Assembly: GCA_003344405.1 (NCBI GenBank)
Contig: NOWV01000073.1
Coordinates: forward strand, 293,957 to 357,956
Direction of reading: 5' to 3'
Source of the DNA: Trichoplax sp. H2
Taxonomy: Eukaryota; Placozoa; Uniplacotomia; Trichoplacea
Length of the DNA: 64,000 nt
The translations under genes were made by a program, and so were the position numbers. The notes beneath the pieces were generated by a model, which worked only from the letters and a program-made list of their open reading frames with translations, had not been told where the DNA came from and searched no databases. Of the stretch, positions 51,899 through 62,785 are shown piece by piece (position 1 is the stretch's first letter; each line of letters starts with the position of its first letter).

Positions 51899-54815
51899 AA
51901 TAGCGCAGTAATTTACTAGTTAATTATCGATGCGATCCCGGCTCTTGACGTTTTAAATCGCAAATTTTTCTCATAATGTAACCGATCCTGCCTATGCTAG
52001 CGAAATAGGCACTTGCATGTCAAACCATCTTATACCGTAACACAGTATTGGTAGACAGCGCTCGTTCATGACTATTATTATAATACCATACCGCAACAAG
52101 TACCCAATTCGAAACAGATTAGAATTTATTCTTATCAAATTTAAGCTGACTGGTTGAAAAGTGATCTTTGTTCGGAAACTGTACTCGTATTTATAAAATT
52201 ACTATTTCTATGCAGTGTACAATACTGATTAATTGTCGTAAATTTAAAACCTTCATTGCTATCTACTAGTACTAGTACTGTATTTGATGATATGTGATTA
52301 ATTATTGTATTGCAGTGCATAGGGAACAATTTGTTGCACTGATTATTCTGCAATGCATTTTATTTGCTCCCTTAAAGTATAGTACTAGCATAATAGTAGG
52401 GATGCTTGAGTGATACATTCTTGGAGCTAAAGGTGTTTATTCCCATTTTCTGTCAACCCGAATATTCATATTACATGAGCATCTGTTATAACTTGCGCAT
52501 TATTACTGGACTACTGTAGTATCTTAAATGTGTAGCTCTTCAAGAATAATTTTTCACTAACATCAATCTTTAAAACTTCTTATTAGACGTCCATTAACTA
52601 TCATTACTAACACCAGAATAACTTTTATTCAATCAAAAAATAGATGATGAGTAAATCATTGAAGAGAAAAGCTGCAGAACTACGCATACTCTCCTTCTTA
52701 AGACTGTGATGTCCAAATATCACTCATTCTGTACGTGTTAGATCGCCGTGTTATACTGTTGTTTATTTCTCATTTGCTATGTTGTACTATACGGTACAGT
52801 ATTATATTTTACCATTCCTAATTTTAGATCTTCTTAATATTATTATTCTGTAATTTAACGGATTTATCACTTGTACTTCGTGAATATTTATCAGCATTCA
52901 CGACTGTAATTTCAATTAAAGATGACTCTTAAGTGAGTTATAGCTTAACGTAATTACGTGTTAATATTTTATATCCCGGATTAATTAAATGAAGTAGTAC
53001 TGTACTTTAGTGCTGTTACAAAATTACTATAAAGTACCTGTTGACCCTAGTGCAGCTAGCAGTACTTTACGCTAAACCTCATTCTAAGTTAAAAAATTAG
53101 CATTACAACGGATATTAAGTTGGATAATGTAGCCAAGGATTGATGGTTAGGTTTAGCTGTTTCAAGATGCAATTAAGTTTTCTAAATATGTCATGGAGTA
53201 GCAGTTTTTGCTACTATGAAACGGTAACCAGTAGTAGATGAATGCAGAGCCGCTAGACTCAAGTTGAATCCCGCATAATGTGTGCTCTGTGTAGCCTGTT
53301 GTATTCGCGATTTACAGTTAGATTTTTAGCAGATCGCTATATGTTGTTACGTATACGGTGGAAACATTCACTTTTATTTCTCCGATAATTATCTGTAGTA
53401 ACCACAGTAAGAAAGTTGTAAACTGTTAGATACAACAAAAATAATTGAGTCGACGTCAATAACTAACTTTCAGTATTGCAATGGTGCAATGCACAATACG
53501 TAATTAATTAAAATAGAGCTTGAAAATTAAAAACACGGCAGTAGGTAATTCTCGTATGATTTCATCTTTAACTTTTGCAGTATGATATCAGCTGTTATTA
53601 TTGAAAAGCCATAGTAAAATTGTGCCTCTGGCTAGGGTTAGTGCTTACGTTTCGTAAAATTATAAATCTCGTCTAGTAATGCTGTAATTATAACAATTAA
53701 ATTTATGCATGTAAACACGGCAGATTTCAGCAAATGTTAAATGTTTAATGAACAGCTAGCGATATGATATGTGATAAGTAACAAGTCCTGTAATGCAGAT
53801 TTATGAATTATGACTGCTGCTAAATAAAAACTACGAGAATAAGCTTGGTCTTGATTGCGACGTCATTTCTCGATGGTATTCCAGACTGTAGTTACTTTTA
53901 CCTTAGTCTTTATTATTCGTTGTTTCATACAATGTTATCGGATACTTTAAAGTAAAATTTTGTTTTGCAATGTGCAGCATACGTACAGTATGTCGTAGTT
54001 GTTAACCTAATACAATTGTGTGATATAAGCGTAAATTAATTCTCCAGCCATTGATTGTTTGTTATCTTTGGACCAGAATTAGAATGTGTACTTTTTGCAA
54101 CCATTAAAACTGATCAATTAACCCGTACATCATAATGTCATGAATGTATACCACCACCACTGTGTACAGAAGCGTAGTTAGTCAGTAAGATCTGTACTAC
54201 AGTAATATACCCCTACAGAATAAAGTCATCACATTTCCCAGGTCACTTACTAGCTGTGCTTTACCGTGCATACAAAATAGTATTCAGTGCATTTAAACAG
54301 TTAAAAACGTACGGGGTAAACTTGGATTATGAAGATGATTAGCTAGAAAGCAATAGCATACGTATTCGAGTTCTATCTTCAGAAAATTAGGGTGCATTGT
54401 TTTGCATAAAGTACCTTCTTAGTGTGAGTGAAATCAAGTGAGTTACGCTGTAAAATGCTTGCATGATCCAACTTGATGAACTAAAATCTATTGGCTGCTG
54501 ACACACTCGTATATATTAGTGGGCATCATAAATTAACTAAAATAACGACGGCATTAGTAATCAGAAAAGTAGGTAACAGTATATCCCTAACTACTCGTAT
54601 ATCAGAGTTCAAGTAATGATGCCAAATGTGATGATCATGATCGTTCGTACACATATAAGCAGAATCTGTTATGGATATGAATAATAAAAATAAATAACTG
54701 CCACATTTTAATTAAGTTGCAAGTAACACATCCCAATACAGAACAAATGATGTTTCGGCACCTCATACTTCTCATTACAGTAAATTGTTTGTGGGACTAT
54801 AGTAATTTCAATATC
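51899..54815. other. Intergenic region
   Basis: AT-rich, with no coding exon chain or repeat array that I can support. It includes the 3' UTRs of the flanking genes, which converge on it. Confidence 0.55.
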
Positions 54816-56695
54816 TTAATTTCTTCCTAAAATTATCATCAGCCATCGAATAAGCTCAGCTGTACGGGTTCTCGAATTCATTCCATCAGATTTAGCCTCA
54901 AGATAATAGACAATTCCCGAAACGTCTTCCGTACCATACCGACAGCCTGGCAAAAGACATCACAGATCAGTATATCTAATTAACAGACTAACGACGGTCC
55001 GAACCCAGTATCTAAGAATGCATACTACAATTTACCAACTAGGCCACTCGATATTTCGTCTATGATTGCACTAGGTATAGCTTTGCTAACGTCCAATTTA
55101 ATCTCCGATATAATTCCTTTTCTTATCACAACTGAAATCGTCTTAATCACAACAGTTGTTTATCGCAGTCAGTAATATTAATCTGATATGGGTTTAGCTA
55201 ATTTAGTAAACAATCACGCAAACTAGTATTTATTTTGCCTACAAAGACTTAGAAATCATACAAACCACTTTTCCCATTGATAAATTAGAACTTTGATGTA
55301 TTTCGAAATCAGGAGTCTTACCGTAGATCCAATCCCAACTCTAAGCCACAAATAATAACAGTTACTTGACACCTTACAATTGATTTTAAAGTTGCTATCT
55401 ATTTCAATTCCACAAGGGGAATACTCATCTGCATAAGCTAGCAAATTCTACCTTCATTTCATTTCTTAATGATGCGATACCAGGATAATTAGACTCAGTG
55501 CTAGGATTGATATCGAGAAGTTCCTAAAAATACAAAGATGGAAGGATGTATGTACAAGTGAGGTAAAATTTCTACATTAGATAAAGGCAATGAGTTGTCT
55601 CGAAGGTAAAGTTCTGTAACAAATCCTACGTAAGTATTACCTCATTATTTATTTTAGGGTGAAAAGTCTTCGTAAAGGTTGATGCTATTTTGGAACATAA
55701 ATTATCATAGGTAATAGCATTATTGATCTGAGATAAGTTTATTACGGACGATCTTACGCTAGCAGTAGCATTTGACCTAAGTCCATTCTAATAAAGGATT
55801 TGAAAATGGTCAATCAGTTATTTCGCTCCCTGAATAAAGGAGCGGTAGGCTCTCAATAAAATCAGATGCAACTCCTAGTTGTTATTTTCCTACCGTATGA
55901 GGCGTCAGCATCTGTGCTAGCTGCTGTAATTTTGAATGAAATAATAAGGTAAAATGATGATAAGCTACTAGTCTTCCTAGACGTGAAGCTGAACCAGATA
56001 TTTCCGGCTGGTTAAAGAAATTCACATGGAGCGAATACACGTAAGTTGTATCAAAGAAATGAAAAGTCTCGTTCATTAAAAGTATCAGATTATATAAAAA
56101 GATATTTTAGATGTCCCATTAATGACGAGGTCGCTTCTGTCATTTACGCTGATATCAAGATTCCAAGTCTCTTTTAAGGCGTTTGCGATCATTTCTAAAT
56201 TTCTTTTTCTATCATATTGGCTGCGATGCGATACAATAGTTACGTTCAAATTACCCAAATCCTGTGAAATGTACACATATACAGCTTATCATGGTAAAGC
56301 CATTGAGTAGATCAATTAAGTTAGAATGGTTTATAAACTTTATACCAAGACTTGATTGAAAATGTAAAAGTTCCATATCCTAGCAGATAGTTTGAGAAGG
56401 TTCTACTCTACATTACAAAGTTACTTACATGATAAACTGCCCCTCCACCACTTCTCCTGCGCACCAACGGAACCTGATCTGGGTAAATTCCAACCAATTT
56501 TGAGTTGCATTCAGTCCATGGATTCTGATGTCGTCCAATGACTATACATGGATGATTTCGATAAAGATACAAGAGTGGATAGTGTTGCGATCGTAGTGGA
56601 TAATTTTGGTAGAACCAGTCATCTAGAGATATATTGACGTATGGATTGTGCGAAACCGAACGGAAAGCTACGGCCTGAGAAGATGATACAAGCAT
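54816..56695 (-). CDS. LIPT1: Lipoyl amidotransferase LIPT1, mitochondrial
   Basis: Transfers lipoyl groups to the E2 subunits of mitochondrial 2-oxoacid dehydrogenases. 352 residues (human 373), exons 56429-56695, 56106-56261, 55894-56001, 55641-55787, 55452-55523, 55269-55340, 55036-55141, 54816-54946. LplA-fold signatures: VIGRHQNPWTECN, the lipoate-binding loop RRRSGGGAVYH (79-89), LGNLNVTIVSHRSQYDR, DRSDLVINGTSK then ISGSASRLGRLVAYHH (catalytic-type Lys141), LRSNATASV, SWDWIYGKTPDFEI in the C-terminal accessory domain, and GCRYGTED near the end. The first 18 residues lack acidic groups and could be a mitochondrial targeting peptide. Seven introns are present; the one between exons 2 and 3 lacks GT-AG ends (see separate entry). 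The donor of exon 55269-55340 (AAA|GTGGTT) is weak and could lie one codon further on. Confidence 0.92.
56002..56105 (-). other. Candidate U12-type (AT-AA) intron of LIPT1
   Basis: The coding alignment needs a junction ..GTSK|ISGSAS.., but there is no GT downstream of the last codon of exon 2. The only in-frame solution that restores the invariant K-I-S-G spacing removes 104 nt starting ATATCTTTTT and ending CCGGAA. The start matches the minor-spliceosome donor ATATCCTTT at all but one position. TTCTTTAAC, one mismatch from the U12 branch consensus TTCCTTAAC, sits about 10 nt before the 3' end, the distance typical of U12 introns. An AT-AG alternative ending at CCAG would add two residues (Pro-Glu). 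Confidence 0.65.
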
Positions 56696-58470
56696 TATTG
56701 TCCATACAGTAATAAGAAAGAAGAATTTCTAACAATTACACCAATACAAGGCACACCATGGAAACAAATTGTCTTACTTTACAATATGTTTACGAATGCA
56801 TTCAAATCCGCTGGACTATCCAGCAACAGTATTGGCAATCATTACCTGAGCTAATGGCAGATGCAAGTTTCGACTGATGATCTTATTGTAAGACGTGGCC
56901 ATTAATATACTTGAGTAATCATTTCGATATGATTGAATAATTCATGATACTCTTTTTTTTATTCTAGTTCATATAATTAATCAACCAGTTCAACGATTGG
57001 ATTTGCAAAACTAGGTAAGCAATAAGCATGCAAGCGAGCTCCACTATGCAGTCGCAAGTCTCTGCAGTAGCAAGCTGACCAGGATTCTCCAGTACTGTCA
57101 TAACGAGGAAATTACTATAAAGGATTAATATGCAATATACGGTACTGACAGTATACTACTGTATGCATACTGTCAGATTGACTATACACTATACTGTACA
57201 CTAGAGTATTGGAGGACACTGCTCTACATACAGCTTTGTACCCAAGGAATGACGGGATTCAATCTGGTTTGCAATGATTTAATAACCTTAATAATTAATT
57301 TTGGACTAGGGGAGCCGGCAACCACTACTGCACTGCAAATGAATTCTAGTTAAGATATCAATCTTGTTAGGCTTGTGCATAGTAAAACTAGAGATCACTG
57401 AACAAGATGGTTAAAATTAAATTTTTCGATATCTTCGCTTATGGTTACAAGTTAATAATTATTCTAGCACACCAATCTTGAACGTTAGTTGATTCATCGA
57501 CGGTAAACCTTGTGGGGAAATAAATAATTCCCAAGAGATAGACATAGACTCGTTTACATACAATACACATCAGTCAAAAGCATATCATCAACAAAATAAC
57601 GTTTAAACTAATCTTTTCCCGGCTGTCTTTAACTTACGATGCAGCAGAGACCCTAAAAGGATATATCTATATATATGGACGGCTAAAGTAGATGGACATT
57701 GGACAGTACATAATTCGATAATTAATTAATAGGATGTATTTGCAGATTCGAGTCGGGAGCGCAACATCCGTGCTGGCTTGCAATGATTTAAGTGAACTTA
57801 ATTTCATATTATTGTCAATAGAGCATGTAGGCAGTGTTGCACATTTAGTGAAACACACGGGAAAAATTGCACTAAATCTCATTTGTAAACGCTTTCCACG
57901 ACTTGGAGTTCTCCATAAATTGATCCTTTACTGTACTATGGAACATTCACTTAATCATCAAAGTGGCGGATTGTTATTCGATAATTCATCACGTTGTTAA
58001 GCGATTTATGTAAATGTTATATACTACATGTAAGCAATAATATTGGATATCGTAACAGTCTATTGCATAGCCTGTATATACAACACTAAAGGAAAATGAT
58101 TTTATGCCCTTAATAGATACATACAATCTATCACCACTGGCTCCAAAATGATTTCTCCAGTATTCTCAAATTAAAAGATGTCCTTAAATGGAAAGAAATT
58201 TCACTTTTTTTTCATCCTAATTAGTAACTGGTCAAATCTGTAATTAATATTTCATTATGGCTACCATGAAAAGTATCTGTCTTGTGTATAAATATAGTAC
58301 TTGATGGGCGATTAAGTTTAAAATAACAGAAGCAGTGATATCTATTTTTTAATAAATGCGCAAATTTACAGCTATCGAGAATTGATTAGCCATCAATAGC
58401 TATTTAATACAATTCTTGAGATGTGGAAATCGCACAATAACGAGTCGTTAGAGCCCACATCAGTCTCACT
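56696..58470. other. Divergent intergenic region between LIPT1 and nurim
   Basis: No gene assigned. GTAC-type motifs cluster near 57135-57215 (ACTGTATGCATACTGTCAG and similar). An open frame of about 84 codons follows a TTTGCAG at 57744 (reads IRVGSATSVLA.. to 58001), but it has no confident homology and no exon partners. Promoters of both flanking genes are expected here. Confidence 0.5.
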
Positions 58471-59751
58471 ATGCGTTTGATAGTACTAGCAACATTTGGA
58501 CTCATTTCATCAATCTCTTCAGTTTTTTCTATGGTACATCTAGGACAATTTTTAGCTTCACTACGAAGAACAGGTGAGCCCTATTATTGCAATTGATCTC
58601 CTACCCTAGTATATGTTATAACAATATAAAATTTATGTTAAACGGCATTAATACGCTATTTTTATATAACACTCGTATATAAATTTGTTACACTCTATAT
58701 ACGTTAGAGCTTAGACACTTTTTCGAAAATTATGTTCAAATTTTTAATAACGACGCTGACAGCAAGTTCTATCCCCTTTCAGTTATGCCTCAAATGGCAA
58801 CTAAGGCCTACTACTTGCTTTAAATTTTTAGGTAATGCCATCAATTGCATTGATATCACGAATTTATATCGCATTGGATATGATATGATATTATTAAGCC
58901 AATTTATACTGTTACATTCAACAATGGCCACCCATTTGTTTAAAAGCATTTTTGCACACTGTAACATATCGTTTGTCGAGAGATCTATGTATTCATTTAT
59001 AACTTCATTATCTTTAGAGGTAAGATTTTGTACTTGTAGGTTTATAAATCTGTTGAAAGTACAACTCTCGCAGATTGAATGCTTGTATGCTCACAAATAT
59101 AATCGCAGCTCATTATCCACAACTGGTTAACCGTTAATTATACCTTATGGATGTTCAATTGTCCTTCCTTGTCGATACTGTATTGGCTTGGATGCATTTT
59201 AAGCGTAGTATCAATTTTCCAGCTGGATATTTTGGAATTACTCGGCATTAAACAGGTATTGCTGATGCAGTTAATGGAATGTGATAAAATTCTAAAATAT
59301 CTTAAGAAATGACTGATGTTTGTGCGATACATGAATAGTAAATATTTGCATCAAGTAGCAGTAAAGTATTACATCATAAATTACTGTAATGAAATGCTAA
59401 TTTTTTAATACTCTTTCCAATCGAATGGTGTAATACTCGTACATTTGATATACAGTATTTATTTTTTCCATTTTAACAACGTAGATCCATCACTACATAT
59501 GCAAATTCAAAAAACCGATACAGTACAAATCGCAACCTTTGCAGCGGCTACTGATTGGCACAAGGCATCCATTCCTAACTGGTCCCCTTTTGATATTATG
59601 GAGTACGCGATACATGTATTTGGATCGATTGCTCTTTTCAACTGCCATGACTTTGTACCTATTTCACGGCTACATGATCGATTTGAACGATGTACACTAT
59701 ATCAAACTCCAATTACTAAAGATGCTGAATAATTTCATAAATGGGGGCTAA
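58471..59751 (+). CDS. NRM: Nurim, inner nuclear membrane protein
   Basis: Multi-pass inner nuclear envelope protein related to isoprenylcysteine methyltransferases; its biochemical role is unknown. 234 residues (human 262), exons 58471-58573, 58832-59019, 59109-59255, 59485-59751, phases agree. The first exon is a hydrophobic helix (MRLIVLATFGLISSISSVFS) ending SLRRTG. Exon 2 has YDMILLSQFILLHSTMATH, matching the vertebrate WD..LLLFVGQHSLMA segment. Exon 3 has WMFNCPSLSILYWLG and LELLGIKQ (vertebrate ELMGLKQV). Exon 4 has HHYICKFKKPIQYKSQPLQR, GTRHPFLTGPLLILW and YLDRLLFSTAMTLYL, equivalent to SHLRHPV.. and TDRLLLAFLLTLYL. The longest open frame over exon 4 is in a different frame and is spurious. 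The gene is tail-to-tail with eIF3m. Confidence 0.88.
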
Positions 59752-59833
59752 CAAGCGTAATGAACTTTTGGATATACGCATAAGTAATAATATTACCGCT
59801 GGTGGAAGACATACGTAGTATTTTAACAGATAC

Positions 59834-59839
59834 TTTATT
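59834..59839 (-). terminator. Candidate poly(A) signal of eIF3m
   Basis: TTTATT on the + strand (AATAAA on the - strand), 132 nt beyond the eIF3m stop. It lies within the 220-bp spacer shared with the convergent nurim gene, so the two 3' UTRs probably abut or overlap. Confidence 0.45.
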
Positions 59840-59970
59840 TCACATTGAAGTAACTTTTAGTCAATAGTAAGATAACTAATTTACTCGTAAATGCAAAGAA
59901 TTTAATCAACCATTTTCCATCTTTGAATTTAAAAATTAGGTGATGGCACCCAATGGTCAATACGAATATT

Positions 59971-62785
59971 TTACACTGTTTGCGAAATAGTCGATAGATT
60001 CTTGCGAATTAAATGCAAGTTATTTTTCCATTTAAGCAAACGCTCGCCTATTTGCTTCAACTCAGCTTTACCAAATGTTCGACTTTTGACCCACCTGTTA
60101 ATCAACAGAGTATGAAATTTTAATTCATCAAACGCAACGGCAATTACTGTTATCGAAACTTAAAAATATCTAATAAAGACATACTTTACGATGACCTTCT
60201 TTTCTTTCTCATCAATTTTTGCACTGATCAGTTTACAACTTATAGCTATATGATTGCATAAAAGTTGTCATTGTTAGTATACAGAACGCATTTCTACATA
60301 TGCACTCGTATAGATATGGCTTACCGTCAATAATATACTGTTCTAAGCTATCCTCTTCCAATGCCAAAGCTGCAGCTAAGTCATCAAAAGTAGCAGCATC
60401 ACCAGCTTTAGCAATATGCGAGGTAAGTGTTAACAGCCTCATCTTTCGTAAATTTTCTTCATGAGATAAACCTTCAGTAAAAATAGTAGAATAGCTTAGT
60501 AAATGACAAAGGTTTACATCATCACCATCTTATTGTTGTACCTATGGATTGCATAAATTCTTTACTCTTTTCGTAAAATGCTACATAAGATTTCAAGTCT
60601 TCGTGTATGAAAATGTTCAAAAGCTACGGAAAAAACAATAATATTGTAGTGCTATTGTTAGACAAATCATTGCACAAGCATCAGCTATAGCGAGTAGTAA
60701 CTTTACTGACATCATAGAGCAATTCGCCACGCAAATTACTGATAGGCTTCAATGCTAGCAGGTAATCAAATAGGTAAATTTCCGGATTCTTTAGTGCATC
60801 GATGACACATATTTTAGCATCTTCAACCGATGAAGCTATATTATGATCATCGTAGGAGCGTAATAGTTCAAGCATAACAACAGCAGCTTCATCGCTGTAG
60901 TCGTTGAGAATAAAATGATATGATTATTCATATGAGAACTGAAACTAACTCAATGATAGGAAAAACGGATTCCATTGCAAGCATAATGCAAAAAATAAAA
61001 GCTTTTATATTAGGAGTCTTACTTGCGTTGGCTGTCGATAAAAATATCTCTTATCAGTCTGTAAATGATGATGCGTCCATCACGTTCAACTTTCCAAGTA
61101 TCAAGCAGCTTCGAGACCTAATATACATTGTAAATAAATAGGGTAAATGATATCGTTAGCAGAGGTATAATTATGCCACAAAAGCTGACATTACAGACTA
61201 CAACTGTTGCAGCGCTATTTGCATGAGAAGTAATGGACACATAAGCGAGTTTGCTTCAAACAACTCTCCAGTTGACACAAAATACAGTACTAAGCTATAA
61301 CAACACACTACTACAATTGGAGAATATATTGATACGCTCTATGGTAAATTATATAATCAGCGAATAAAATGATGTTATTCGTGGCTATGACTCCGTACTA
61401 CATACAGCAGCCCTCTAGGCACTACATCATTTTTAATTGTAAACTTACTTCTTGAATATCAGTCATTACTCGGTCGTGTAATTTATATTGTTTGGCTAGC
61501 TTTAAAGATGTTACGAATATCTCGGTCTTTTCAAGATCGCTGGTTAACTCGTAGAAGCTTAACGTTTGTAAACTAAATAGACGAAATAAGTAATAAGACG
61601 TAAGGGTAAGATTAACGTCAATTAGAGAATGTTGCATGCCATATATTTTGACAGTTTGATGGAATAATACTGTTACTATAATACACTTACATTTCAAGGC
61701 GGATACCAGCGTTGTCTTGTTTTCCATTCTGTTCAAACATCGAGCATAGTTTGGAAATGTAACCGGTTAAACCGCTTTTCATGCATTTCATCAGCAAGGT
61801 GCATAAGCTGTATAATGCACTTCTCATTTCATCTGTTATTGAATGAAAAGAAGTGAATACTTTGTAATAATCATGGCTAGAATAATCATACAGTCGGCGT
61901 GTAGAGTACAACTCCAATAGTAATTGATCGATTTAATTGTTTGCGTAGGCAGTCGGTTGTACGAGTTGGTAAAATTAAAATATTTTGCAATGACCCTAGC
62001 AATACTAGATCTTGATCTTTTTTATAATAGCATATTCTAAGAAAACATCTAATTCACCCATAAAAAAATTCATTCATTTTAATGTTTGTAATGATAACTT
62101 GAATCTAAAATTAACCTGTATCTACTTGACTATCCAGTAAGGTGGTGATCCCCTCCATGATATCATTAAAGTCAGTTGGCAAATCATCCGAGACTTCCTC
62201 TTTCACATTCGCTCCTAATGAGAGCAAGTATATCTTCAAGTGCAAGCACTATCAAGAAAGAAATTTCATGTTAATCAATTCATCATCGATCGTGGTTGTG
62301 TTCTCTACACTTTTTTGGCGAATAGTTATCCTTGCTAAAGCCTGGAATCCTCATTACAGTTTTATCCATCCTACGTCGAGTTCATTTTGCTCAATACTTT
62401 TGTTCCACTGCGGGCGAACTACTGTACTGTACAGTACTACTCAAACATCTGTACCAGAAGCATTTTAATCAAGGCAGGCTGTAACACTGATCGCATGTCT
62501 TCTTATAGTATGAAATGTTAATTCATTCAGTTGTATCATTACTTGGATTTAGTATCGCACTTGGAAGATATTTATCAATCCATTGACTATCATAACAGAA
62601 AGGTGAGCTATCTCCCTTCCCATTCTGGACTACCACTGCAGCGTTCGAAGATGATCACTTACTACGCTATCCTCATGCTGTTAGCCTACCTGATCCGAAT
62701 CGGAAACAGAACCAATGTAAGTTACAGATGCATTTGCAACATCGCGGGTGCTCAGTGAAGCTGTTTCACCGTCTACTGTTGGCAT
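59971..62785 (-). CDS. EIF3M: Translation initiation factor 3 subunit M
   Basis: PCI-domain subunit of the eIF3 complex, which recruits mRNA to the 40S ribosome. 398 residues (human 374), exons 62690-62785, 62116-62248, 61691-61832, 61449-61572, 61023-61117, 60702-60894, 60542-60623, 60325-60471, 60185-60245, 59971-60094, phases agree. Family landmarks: SVSDSDQ then LKIYLLSLGANV near the N-terminus, KICVIDALKNPEIYLFDYLL and LKPISNLRGELLYDV (human ALKDPNAFLFDHLL.LKP), YVAFYEKSKEFMQSIG, HEENLRKMRLLTL at the start of the PCI winged helix, CKLISAKIDEKEKKV, and SRTFGKAELKQIGERLLKW at the C-terminus. ATG 62785 is preferred because the in-frame ATG at 62878 would add 31 residues with no family counterpart. 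Confidence 0.95.

Noticed and set aside
56002-56105. GT-AG splicing of LIPT1 using GTAAAT after the DIS codons (about 56142) to the CCAG acceptor
   Set aside because: In frame, but it would delete the conserved NDRSDLVING..K segment needed for lipoate transfer.
57745-58001. Open frame starting IRVGSATSVLA, reminiscent of the first strand of porphobilinogen deaminase
   Set aside because: Similarity stops after about ten residues, the spacing to later family motifs does not fit, and no further exons are found.
59445-59732. 95-codon frame over the last nurim exon
   Set aside because: It is in a different frame from the one that continues the spliced nurim protein; the other frame gives the conserved RHP..LL.LW and DRLLF..TLYL segments.
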